DNA of 64,000 bases from Harringtonia aguacate (taxonomy: Eukaryota > Ascomycota > Sordariomycetes > Ophiostomatales > Ophiostomataceae), in contig JACCPH010000008.1 in the NCBI GenBank assembly GCA_014183095.1, positions 426,221 to 490,220 on the forward strand. Direction: 5' to 3'. Shown piece by piece: positions 12,128-21,900 of the stretch. The translations under genes and the position numbers were made by a program. Each line of letters starts with the position of its first letter. Positions within the stretch are counted from its first letter, which is position 1. The notes under the pieces were generated by a model. It was not told the DNA's origin. It saw nothing but the letters and a program-made list of their open reading frames with translations, and made no database searches.

Positions 12128-13706
12128 AATCACGAACTGAATGCTGCCGCTGCCACTGCATGTGTATGGCATGCATGTGGTGCGGCATATCCACAAAGTA
12201 TTTTACTGTTTTATAGAAGAGACAAGAAAAGACCAGCGGGCCAAAAAAAAAAAAGGAGTTCTGTGCTATAAATTAGACAAAAAAGGCTAGCAGACAAGAT
12301 GATGGTGTTACGCGTGACACTGTTATTTACTTTTGCATGTGAATAGATGATTCATTAAATTTCCCACTCCTCCGCCATCGTCATGGTCGTAGTAGATACA
12401 TAATGTGAACCCAAGGAACCAGCCAGCTGAAGTAGCAATAATTACGCCTTTTTTCTAAGCCCACCGCCAACAATACAAATCAGAACAGGGATAAGAACAG
12501 GTCACGCATGGCATATGGTGCCCTCCTCGGCTCCCATCGCGCAAAACACAGTAAACCAAACAGAAACCCCAAAACCCGAAAGCAGTAGAATTATGCCACG
12601 ACCGGCGAGACACCTCGCTTTGTCTATACCCTTTAATACCTGCCCAATGCTGTTGTGTACACAAACCTCAAGATTATGACCACAGAATGACGACCCAAAG
12701 CAACGACCCAATTGGCGAGGGCAAATCAATGCAAACAAAACAAAAACATGATGGGACAGAAAACTTGCTGAGCTTCCAGCTGGCAAGTCTATGAAAAGAC
12801 GGACATAACGCAAAACAACCAGGAAACCAGAAATCAATCTGAAAAGTTGTTTTTTACCCAGAAAGGAAACCTTGCCAGCGTCGGCCGGGCCAATGCGCTG
12901 GAGAATTGTGACCACGTCATAGCGAATGTCGCTTTCTCTCCTTTCCCCTTTGTTCTCCCGTGTTGTGCTGATTAATAAACGAATAGGTGAATAAGGGAAT
13001 TCGGTGACGTAGTGGCCCCAAAAGAAAAAAAAAAATAAAAAGACGAGAGGAGTGGAGGGGTGGAGTGGGCTGTGTGGCATCCCCGATCAGGAAAATGACG
13101 TCATGACACACTCGGAAAACGGGAAAGGATTGGCGGCCTGGGACGCCCCACCTGGATCGCCGAAAAAGGAATGGGCGCAGGGGATAATTCTGCAAACAGC
13201 CATTTCTGGGACCGCATACAGAGCGGAACCGGCATTGCTGACTCTGGACCGCGGTGGCTCCACTGGTGGTGTGGTGAATGGTGTGTGCAAGCGACCGACA
13301 GTAATGCGTGCAAAGCACACCATTTGCGCCGGACATGCGATGGCGACGAGCAGATGACCATGTCAGAATTGAAAGACCAGTGGAAATCAGGTGAATCGCG
13401 AGAAATCCTGCAGTAATGTGCTGAAGAGTCTGAGCGTGTGTCGAGGGAAGCCGTATGCGAGCCGTATGCGAGCCGTATGCGACGACCGCATCAAGCCGAA
13501 GGAACAAATTCTCGCAAACATCTTCATGAGCCAGGAAAGGAAACTCTTGCATCCCGAGCCAGCGGAGAGGACGTGAGAGATGGAAATGAGCTCGAACATC
13601 CCGAACAGCCTCGGACAAGGCAGATAATTCCACACCCATAGCAATACCTTAAATTCATCCTTTTCCCAGAACTCCTCCGAAGTGCCATGCATGCGCCGCA
13701 AACACT
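12128..13706. other. Intergenic space between convergent AROM and transcription factor genes
   Basis: This 1.6 kb holds the 3' ends of two convergent genes. Two minus-strand open frames (12502-13080 and 12917-13639) overlap each other, contain low-complexity Phe runs and resemble nothing known, so they are not called. Visible items are poly-A runs (about 12243 and 13026), a perfect CRE palindrome TGACGTCA at 13096-13103, and a triple 11-mer (13450-13482). A long 3' UTR for the transcription factor is possible. Confidence 0.5.
13450..13482 (+). repeat. Three tandem copies of an 11-mer
   Basis: GCCGTATGCGA is repeated three times without interruption or mismatch. It lies about 225 bp beyond the stop codon of the transcription factor gene, probably in its 3' UTR. 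A repeat this short could be polymorphic. Confidence 0.85.
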
Positions 13707-16025
13707 TCAGTTGGTGTGGATACCCCGTTTGCGGTGCTTTCCGGGGAACTCCACATCTGGGTGGCAGACGCGGAAGTGGCGGGTGAGGGCATCGGCGCGG
13801 CTAAACGTCTTCTCCTCGGTGCACAGGCTGCATCGCACCTTCTGTTTGCGTGCGTTGTGAATCGTGTCTTCGTGACGCGTCAGGTCATAAGGCCGCGAGA
13901 ACACCGTGTTGCATGGCTTGCCAGTGCTCGGGTTGATGCGTTCACAGCGATGAGGGCCAGCTTGGCTGTTGAGGAAGCTCGGAGATGTGGAGCCGTCCGC
14001 GCGCCGCGCGCCAGCAAGGGCGTTGGCTTGACGGTGTCCCTCGCGCTTGTGCTTCTGCAAAAGTACTGGAGTCTCGAAGCGAAGGCTGCAGCCGTGGTAT
14101 GTGCATGTGTAAGTGCCGCCATCAGCAGCGACGTTGACCGGCCGCTGGGGGCTGCCAGTGTTGATTGGCTCTGCTGGTCGCGCTGCGGCCGTCTGCACCA
14201 TAGACATGGCCGAGTTTCCGCCTGGGGTGACGGCGACCGCCGGACTGCTCTGGTGCTGCGCCATGAAGGGGTATTGGCGGGGAAGCTGCTGTAAGCTGGA
14301 TGCAATTTGCGGTGGCATGTACCCGAAGTTGGGCGCGGCAGAAACGACAGGAGTAACCATGTCCGAGTACGGAGGGCCCAACTGGGCAACAGTTTGGGGA
14401 TGCACCTGGGCGAAGAGAGAGAAATGGGATGCGTCGCCTTCGGTATTGGGCTCGCGGTACTCCAGAATGGCGTCCTTGGGCGAGATGGTCTGCGATGTCG
14501 GACCACCCTGGGAGCGATAGACCTGCTGCACGTCCCTTCGCTGCTGCTGCTGCTGCTGCTGCCGTTGCTGCTGCTGCTGCTGCCGTTGCTGCTGCTGCTG
14601 CTGCTGCTGCTTCTGTTGTTGCTGCTGCACAGAGGAAAACCGCGTGCCACCAGCAGACGAAACACCAAAGTCATTTGTTGGTACCGGGGCCAGGGGAGAT
14701 CCGTGGCGGAATGGCGACCTCTCGCGCACTCCGGCTGAAGAGACCGGCGACTGTGCGGCAGCACTCAGGTGCTGGTTGTTGATGGCCTGCAGTCTCTGGT
14801 TAAACATGTCCTGTCCAGGCGAGGCCGAAACGAGACCAGAAGGGCCCGACGACGCCGACGTGGTGATAGCGAAATTCGGGCTGTAGAGCTCATCGCTGTA
14901 GACATCGGTCATGGTTCGATCGAGTTTAGGGGGTGCCTGGAAGGCAGCTATGTCGTGGAAGAAACGTGAGCACTCATCGTCGTCATCAAATAGAAGGGGG
15001 AACTCGTCCGAGGGCAGGTCCTCTCCACTGCCGCCACCCTCCTCCTTCCCCCGTTCGTGAATACCGCTGGGATTGTCCTCACCATTTCGGCGCCTAGCCT
15101 CCTCCTCGGACGGGTCGAGCGATGGAGTGGCAGGCGAGTCGCTAGCGACGGAACTCGCCACCGACACGGGCTGGGAGCGGTTTGCACCGGCTGCGAGATC
15201 TGATGGCGGGAGCAGGCCGCGCTCGGCGGCCGCGCTTGCGCCAGTCGCCTTCTGCCTGTGAGCGGTAGCCAACAGGCTGCCGAAAGCAACCGCGGGTGCG
15301 GGCAAGCTGTCAGGTGGCGCATAGGCCGCGTGGCCTGTGCTGTACAGGCCATCGTGGCCTCCCGAGGTGGGCGGAGCTGCGCCAGCCGCCAACGGCTTGA
15401 CCATCTGGAAGGTGGGGTCTTCGTAATACGAAGGCATGGTAGTGTAGCCGTCGCCGGCGGCGTCGGTGACAGCTATGTGCGGATTGGATGTGTTCTGGGA
15501 GAATGGAGAGGCCGGTCCGGCAGATACAGAGCCGAGAGATGAGAGCGATGACTCGCGGTGGTGCGCAATGCGGCCCAGAGACCGGCCGGCTGCGAGCTGG
15601 CTATGTGGCAGCCAGGGCTCAGACTGCATGATCAAGTCGCCGGTTCCGAACGTGGGCATGTCGTAGTCCTGGTAGTCCCGGCAATCCTGGTAGTCCTGGT
15701 AGTCCTGGTCAAGGGTGAAGTCGTCACCGAGGCTCGCGGCGAGGACTGGTTCCTGCGAGCTCGCGGGACGGTGAATGCCTGTGGCGGCGGGAATCGTGTT
15801 GAAGGTAGACAGAGGCGACGAGGCGTGAAAGGCGACTGCAGCGGCAGGCGAAAACTGGATGGAGTTGGGCGACGACGAGAGGCTCAGGCTGGAGCGGTCG
15901 TCGTCCAGCTCAAAGTCCACGACAGGTTGCTGCAGCTGCTGGAGATGCCGGGGATGCTGGTGATGCTGGCGATTCTGGGGCTGAAGTTGCTGCTGCTGCT
16001 GCGAAGGCGTTTGCGCAAACAACAT
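13707..16025 (-). CDS. Rpn4-like C2H2 zinc-finger transcription factor
   Basis: An uninterrupted 772-aa frame starts at MLFAQTPSQQQQ. The open frame extends upstream to 16298 without an ATG and crosses promoter-like DNA, so the ATG at 16025 is preferred. The first 650 residues are low complexity: Gln/His runs, acidic and Ser/Pro stretches, a YQD repeat, and a Gln tract of about 30 residues. The DNA-binding end holds three zinc fingers: CTYHGC...HKREGH; CERINPSTGKPC with FSRPYDLTRHEDTIH; and CSLCTEEKTFSRADALTRH. The spacing of the last two, with an 'SRPYDL.RH..TIH' then 'FSR.DAL.RH' pattern, resembles budding-yeast Rpn4, the activator of proteasome genes. That link is my recollection of the family pattern plus the PACE-type site upstream. 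An acidic block near 330-350 could serve as activation domain or degron. Confidence 0.8.
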   Translation of the reverse strand: MLFAQTPSQQQQQLQPQNRQHHQHPRHLQQLQQPVVDFELDDDRSSLSLSSSPNSIQFSPAAAVAFHASSPLSTFNTIPAATGIHRPASSQEPVLAASLGDDFTLDQDYQDYQDCRDYQDYDMPTFGTGDLIMQSEPWLPHSQLAAGRSLGRIAHHRESSLSSLGSVSAGPASPFSQNTSNPHIAVTDAAGDGYTTMPSYYEDPTFQMVKPLAAGAAPPTSGGHDGLYSTGHAAYAPPDSLPAPAVAFGSLLATAHRQKATGASAAAERGLLPPSDLAAGANRSQPVSVASSVASDSPATPSLDPSEEEARRRNGEDNPSGIHERGKEEGGGSGEDLPSDEFPLLFDDDDECSRFFHDIAAFQAPPKLDRTMTDVYSDELYSPNFAITTSASSGPSGLVSASPGQDMFNQRLQAINNQHLSAAAQSPVSSAGVRERSPFRHGSPLAPVPTNDFGVSSAGGTRFSSVQQQQQKQQQQQQQQRQQQQQQRQQQQQQQRRDVQQVYRSQGGPTSQTISPKDAILEYREPNTEGDASHFSLFAQVHPQTVAQLGPPYSDMVTPVVSAAPNFGYMPPQIASSLQQLPRQYPFMAQHQSSPAVAVTPGGNSAMSMVQTAAARPAEPINTGSPQRPVNVAADGGTYTCTYHGCSLRFETPVLLQKHKREGHRQANALAGARRADGSTSPSFLNSQAGPHRCERINPSTGKPCNTVFSRPYDLTRHEDTIHNARKQKVRCSLCTEEKTFSRADALTRHFRVCHPDVEFPGKHRKRGIHTN
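14541..14628 (-). repeat. CAG/CTG trinucleotide repeat encoding polyglutamine
   Basis: Almost pure CTG on the plus strand (CAG on the coding strand) for 88 bp, interrupted by two CCGTTG units and a CTTCTGTTGTTG segment. It encodes a Gln tract with a few Arg and Lys interruptions in the activation half of the transcription factor. Length variation between strains is likely. Confidence 0.9.
15661..15711 (-). repeat. Short imperfect repeat encoding YQD units
   Basis: The plus strand repeats GTAGTCCTG-like 9-mers several times, with two diverged copies. The coding strand reads as repeated Tyr-Gln-Asp triplets (DYQDYQDCRDYQDYD) in the disordered N-terminal part of the transcription factor. It looks like recent replication slippage. 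Confidence 0.8.
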
Positions 16026-16125
16026 TATCGAAGAGAAGTGCCTTGGTTTGTTTGCGTCGCAGGAGATGTTCAGGTTGAAGAGGGCAGAATTTTGTGGGTA
16101 GGTGTGGGAGAAAGAGAGGAGGCGA

Positions 16126-16134
16126 GGTGGCAAA
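16126..16134 (-). promoter_or_regulatory. Perfect PACE-type element (GGTGGCAAA) at the Rpn4-like gene
   Basis: The plus strand reads GGTGGCAAA, so the coding strand carries TTTGCCACC, ending 101 bp before the ATG at 16025. This is the consensus bound by Rpn4 at proteasome genes in budding yeast. Here it stands in front of a gene whose own zinc fingers look Rpn4-like, which suggests feedback control. It lies 18 bp downstream of the TATA-like box, an unusual place for an activator site. Some chance matching is expected, since a 9-mer occurs about once per 130 kb counting both strands. Confidence 0.5.
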
Positions 16135-16152
16135 CTGGTGTCGACGTGCTCG

Positions 16153-16161
16153 TATATATAT
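16153..16161 (-). promoter_or_regulatory. TATA-like box of the transcription factor gene
   Basis: TATATATAT lies about 130 bp upstream of the chosen start codon. On the coding strand it is followed by the PACE-type site and then a pyrimidine-rich tract (16081-16125), a usual arrangement around fungal transcription starts. This supports the ATG at 16025 over any upstream start. Confidence 0.5.
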
Positions 16162-18948
16162 GTGATGAGCCAATGTCCATATTGTGGGATGACGGCCGGT
16201 TGTCTGCGGGACTGGAGAAAACCAGGCGAAGGTGGGGCGCGGAGGTACAAGGTACTTGTGAACTGCTGCCTGTGCGCCCACCGTACCGGTACCTGCACCG
16301 CCCTGATTCAGCACATGAACAGACACAGTGGAATCGCCCAGAACCCGCTCGACCCACTGTCAGCAGGCCGCCTGGCTAGACGCGCAGTGTCACGCTCTGC
16401 ATGACCCGGGTCCGTCGCAGCCCTTGACTCATCCACAACTCTGCGCGCTAAGCCTGGAGTACCAGTACATGTGGAAACCAACTAAGAGAATGACGTCGTT
16501 CAGGCTACGTCGTCTGGACCTGAGCTGCAACGTAGTCTGCATTCACAGCCACAACCTGCCTGCTGGCCCTCTGAGCGACCATGCAAGGTACCCCGAGCCT
16601 CCTTGCGCGTCCTGCGATTTGAGTTTTTTTTTTCCTGTGTCTATTTTGGCATTTGATCTCTTTCCGTCATTTTTTGTAAGCATTAGGAATGGCTCTGGTT
16701 TGCTCTCTCTTTCCGTCGTCTCCGCCGTCTCTGTCCGCCTTCGTCTTTCCGCCCGCATTCGGCCTTTCTTACTGAGTACCTCTCTAGTCTAACTTTATAA
16801 TCTGACACTGCTGTCTTTATTTTATCTTATTTCTATCTCTTTTCTTTTTTTCAGAAAGGGTTTTACGCGACCCTGATCCTCGGCCAGACTCTTCCAAACT
16901 CTGCGGCGGTGCCGCCGACATGCAACGGTGCTATGACCTAAAAATGACACCAAAGGATCTTGACCCAAAGGCCGCTTTGCGCACCGCTATCCCCGAACCT
17001 AACCCGAGACCGACTGCGGCCTTCGCCCACGCAGCGAAAGAAAAAAAAAACGCTACGCACTAAAAAAAAAAAAAACTCTTTCTGGCGACCTGCCCCCCCC
17101 CCCGGCATATTCTCTTCTTGGCTACCTTCGGATGTCTCCGGGTGCCTTACTCACCTGCAACCAATTCAGCACTGCAACACCGCCTGCAGCGTGAAAACTT
17201 TTCACACGGCATCGCTACCTCTCTGCACGATTGCCGTTTGCAGTGCTCTTGGCCGAAGCGCTCTCTCACCCGGCTGCGACAGAAATATTTCGCTCTGCCA
17301 CTGGCCGTTGCCATCACTGTCTATGCGCTCCTGCGCGCAGTGCTGCGCTACCTCGGCTTGGCTGTTCTCTCTCCCACCTAGTCCGCTTGCCTGTCACGAG
17401 ACCTGGCCGCGTGACCGTCCAGATCGACCCCTGCTCACCCACCGCACCCCGTCTCGGCCAGTCACGCGAATGCCGATTACGCAGTCCTTTCAAAGACCTC
17501 GGTCACCAGGTCCGTTTCGGCGCTTCCGTCGACAGCTGCCAACCAAAACATGTCCATTTCCCTGACAAATATGCCGAAGGTATCTTACAAGTACATTACG
17601 AGTAGCATGATTTGCATACTCGTAGCTGGTTCTTTTCTTCGTACTCGTATTCCAAATGCAACACTCGTAATCGGATCGCGCCCAGATCTACCAACGACCT
17701 TGTAGCCCGTACTATATCCCTGCAGCGTTATGCTTAGGTGCTACGCGACCGAATCTTAGGAGAATCTTACTCCCCAATGCAGGCCCCTATTTGCGACTAG
17801 ACCCGAAAAAAAAATTTCCTTTGTCAGCTCCTTTGCCCTGGAAGCGCCCCACTCGCCTTCTCCGTGTCCCAGCCAGCTGGGTCGCTAGCACGATCCACAA
17901 CTCCCTACGGTCCAATGGCATTCATGGAAGGGCCGCGTCCAACCTTCTGAGGCAGCCCTTCAACCCCTAAGTCCAGCTAACCATGGCATCCACGAGCATA
18001 ACCGCACCTAACCTGCCGCCCACCGATCCCCATCTAATCGCTGCACGCCTACCCAGCAGATCCCGCCACACAACGTTGCACAAGTTCGCTCTGCGCTATT
18101 CACGACGTCGCAGTGAGGCGCAGCTCCGTCGAACAGCGGCATAGAGTCGCACAGCTTTTTTTTTTCGACCCCTATCCTTCACACCTCTACAACGGCGGGT
18201 GAGAAAGAGAACCCAAGCACAAACCGCAGGTGCCCCCCCCCTCCCCCAAGCAGCCCTGGAACTTGCGTCGGCCTTGCCGGCGTTCTAGCGCCAGTCAAAC
18301 CTGACCAATCCTCGGCAGGTCCCGACACAGCTCCGTCGCACCCACCAGAACGCTGCCTGGTCTCCACCCGCCTCGCTTATCGCCTCCAGATCCTCGTCTT
18401 TGCCCCTGTCACCATCGCCCGGCTGGCGCAACGGTCGAGGTCTGCACCAATTCGTATCTGCACCCATGTTCCCCCGATTGTATTCGTGTGTCTGTGGCTC
18501 GCGGCTTGCATGATGTCCACACGGCACATGTCGTCCTTCTGTGCACCATTCAGGCACCGCTGTGTGCAGAGACGCTGAGGCAGCCTACATTGCAATTCGG
18601 ACCCGCGACTGATCCAGTTTGTGCCAATAAATGGAGTATCATTTCCTAATGTTCGTATTTTCATTCGACCAGTAACGTCGCTTCCACTATACCCGCTACC
18701 GCACACGTGTCTTTCCCCATCCTCGCGCAACTCCCCCTTCTCGCCTCTGCCCCACAAACCTCCGACGAAAGACGAAAGGTAACGGAGCTAGTGACAGGAA
18801 AAATGGCCATGCAGCTACCGCACCGGCGGTTCCTGGCCTGTCACCGCGGCGCGCATGGCTTAACCACCCGAACAATCGCCACACGAGCCGAAGCTAAATG
18901 ATAATGAGCTGTGTGGTTGGTCAGAAAATGTGTACAGCCCGAATGCGA
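16162..18948. other. Long gene-free, pyrimidine-rich region
   Basis: About 2.8 kb lies between the transcription factor promoter and the 3' end of the RasGAP gene, with no convincing coding sequence. Much of the plus strand is CT-rich (for example 16620-16800, 17000-17400 and 18160-18420), the composition of plus-strand leaders. There are A-runs at about 17039-17076, C-runs at 17093-17103 and 18233-18245, and scattered TACTCGTA-like words at 17580-17680 beside one GTATCTTAC motif. The frame at 16960-17565 is low complexity and resembles nothing. A 53-codon ATG frame at 17982-18143 is equally unconvincing. A long non-coding transcript or the remains of a lost plus-strand gene are possible. Confidence 0.45.
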
Positions 18949-21900
18949 TCAGTTGGAACCACTTGCCTCGATGAGCCTCTCTGTCAGACTGAAGCACTGC
19001 TCGCCCTGCTCTTGTGCATTGCTGAACGAGCAAGATCGCCAGAGACCCCCGAAGCCCATGTCCTCTAGCGTTGCCTTGAGCATCTCTGTCGAGTCGAGCA
19101 TGCTTGAGAATTTGACGTTCGAGCTCAGGGTCTGTAAGAGTTCATGTGCCGCCTCCAGTGTCTGTGAATTCTGACAGTTGAGCAAAACATCATCGAGAAT
19201 GGATGCAATCGGTGCACACAAGTGTACGATGACATTTGATTTCTCCGAGGCCAACTCGTTCAGCCATAGAAGCGTGCGCGTTTGAATGGCATCTTCCAGG
19301 TACTGGAAGTCCACCAACTCCATTGCCGTATTCAGAAGCAGGTCTTTCTCTTTCATGGCCGCTACATCCTGCATTGCATGCACCTGTGCCAGGCTTGGTA
19401 GCCCCGCAGGATTGACTCCGACATGCCAAAGACAATCTTTTAGTTCTTCAGCACTCCCGACCCTAGCCAATATAAGTGCCAGGTACGGCGACCCGGACAG
19501 ATCCACTGCTTTGGATTCCCGGCCACCTGGGGCCCAGCTCGTGAGCTCCAGAAACGTCGACAAGACGCGCAGTGCTGTCGTCTTTGTCATTGTGTCTGTA
19601 AGACCCCGCACCAGGCAGGCGCATGCCGCGAAATGAAAGTTTTCGCTGTTGAAACGAATGCCGTACATGTCGTCTAGGGCTAAAGCTGCATCCTCGAGCG
19701 GAGCGCGGCCTTGGAGAAGAAACGGCACCATGCGGTCTCCTCGCATCTCACCTGATGTGCTGATATTACTCAACACTGATTCCAGGAATAGTGCCGTGCA
19801 GTTGAACAGTCCTGGAGTCACTAGACGCAGGAGTGACATGGCTAGCCAAAACAGTTGCAATCCGTAGCGAGATGCTGATGGTAGTTTCGCCATCATCTTC
19901 GACAGAGATGTCACGATGGCCACCATCATGTCGCTGCTGTTGTCGTCCTTAAACCGCCCGATACTGGTACGAAGCGCCACCAAAACCTGGTAGAGGAGGT
20001 CGTCATCCACTTCTTCCCGCGCGAGACAGCCCATCACTGTAAATGCCCTTGGTTGAATTGCCGGGTTGTTCTGGAAAGCGGTACTTGCTACCAAACTCAT
20101 CCATCGCGCTCGCCACGCGTTTGCAATATCCACCGTCGGTGCCGCAACAGAGCATAATTCGAACAAGAGCACTGCGAGACTCTCTGTTGCCGCTAGTGCT
20201 GGCCCCGATTCTTGGTTTGTTGATATCGAAGCGCCGTCCCGACCGAACGCGACGTGGTTTGAGAACAAATCGCTCTGGGTTTCCGACAGTGATTCCAAAG
20301 CGCCCTTCAGTTTCGCGAGCCGCGCCTCGTCAAGAGAAAATGATGTGCATACAGAGTGGATCGAATTGGTCAACAGCCTATGTACTGAGATGCGCACATC
20401 TGAGGAGCCAGTGTTGGCCAACATGGTGATTATGTGGAAGATCTCAGGTAGATAGAGCTGCGACTGGATACCACTGTCAAAGGACAACGACACGCAGAAC
20501 TGTAACAGTACACAGATCTCTGCCCATACGACATTGTCGGGAAGGTGCTTTGTGGGCCGAAGGGACGATCGGTTAAGTGCTTTCCGGAGACGCGATATAA
20601 TCTTTCCTCGCAGTGTGATTGTGCCTATTCCCGTGATGATCGAAGTCAGGCTTTCCGACTGCTCATCCTGTGCGCCGATGGACAGTCCACTCTTGACAAT
20701 TTCTTCTAGGAACATGTCCAGGAGAGTTTCGTCCTGGTAGATTGCTGGCCACACAGTCTGTTCGAGCGTGAAGTTTAGTGTTGGATCAGACATAGCAACG
20801 TCAATCAGCTTCCTGAAAAGTGCCGCGATCTTTTCTCTAGCTTTATCACTGTCTGCCTCCGATGCAAGAAGCGAAGTCCGCAGGCTAGGCAACCAGGGCG
20901 CCATGTAAGCAAGACTGAGAGGCTTCTGTTCGTCTGAAAAGCTGTCCCAGCCGACGAAAAACTCGTTTAAGAAGTCCGACGTGAGCTGTGGCTCTGTCTG
21001 AGCAAGTCTTCTGCTAATGCCGACTATGAATTGGGATGGTTCCAAGGGAACAGAAATGTCTAAGTCTCATCGATTAGTGAAACCGACCAAAGAAGACACT
21101 CGCTGTTGGTAATTGGGGCGAGCAGATGTTTGAGTTACCTTTGATGCACAGGAGGTTTGAGGCGGAGGAAAATTTGAACGCTCGACAAAGGGCACCGAGC
21201 AAATTGTATGATGACAGCCTAAGAGTGTGGTCGGTGCTGGCCATGTTGGCCAGAGAGAGGTTGAGAAGGGTGCCGGGAACATCCTGAGGTCGGACCAGTC
21301 GCTCGAATGACTTAATAGCCCGGACATCTTTGCCATATTTTGCCTTGGCTCCCCTGATCGCCTGGATAATATCCAGCTTCTTAGGGCTCGAGAAGTACAT
21401 GACAATCTTGCCATTTTCGGCCCTCATACCAAAGGCAGAGTCATCATCTGTCTGGATAGACAGCGGGGCCTGGTCGATGTCACCAAGTCGGAATATGTCA
21501 TTGAAAATGGCGCTGAGACCAAAGCCTTGGTGGATCTCTTGCTTTTTTGTCGTGGTAATCTGTACAAACTGGCTGCCCACTTTAATGATCACTTCGATCT
21601 TACCCCGAGACCGCGACAAGCGTGTGACCTGCTGGAAAACATATCTCGTATCGGCCACCACACTGATGGTTTCCTTGGGTAAATGCAGTTGACTCAAGTG
21701 AAAGTGTGCTTGCAGGTCCTGGAGGTTACTAATCAGATGATAGTCGACATTATCCGGATGGAAGGCACCCCCCTCGCTCTTCGCAGCGTTGCGGAGGATC
21801 CGGCGGAAGCATTTGCTGTCGTGTGTCAACGGGAAACCGTAAGCATCAGAAATTGGTATATATGGCTTACCGGAAGGCGCTGTTCATGTTATAGACGTAT

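Noticed and set aside
12502..13639. Two overlapping minus-strand open frames of 192 and 240 codons downstream of the transcription factor
   Set aside because: They overlap in different frames, contain low-complexity runs, have no recognisable motif, and lie where 3' UTRs of two convergent genes are expected.
14307..14782. Plus-strand poly-Leu and poly-Ala open frames across the CAG tract
   Set aside because: They are antisense readings of the glutamine repeat in the transcription factor gene.
16026..16298. N-terminal extension of the transcription factor by 91 codons
   Set aside because: There is no ATG in it, and it crosses the TATA-like box, PACE-type site and pyrimidine tract that look like promoter and leader.
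16960..17605. Plus-strand open frames of 201 and 124 codons
   Set aside because: They overlap in different frames within CT-rich DNA, are dominated by Pro, Ser, Leu, Arg and Cys as expected from composition, and show no domain.
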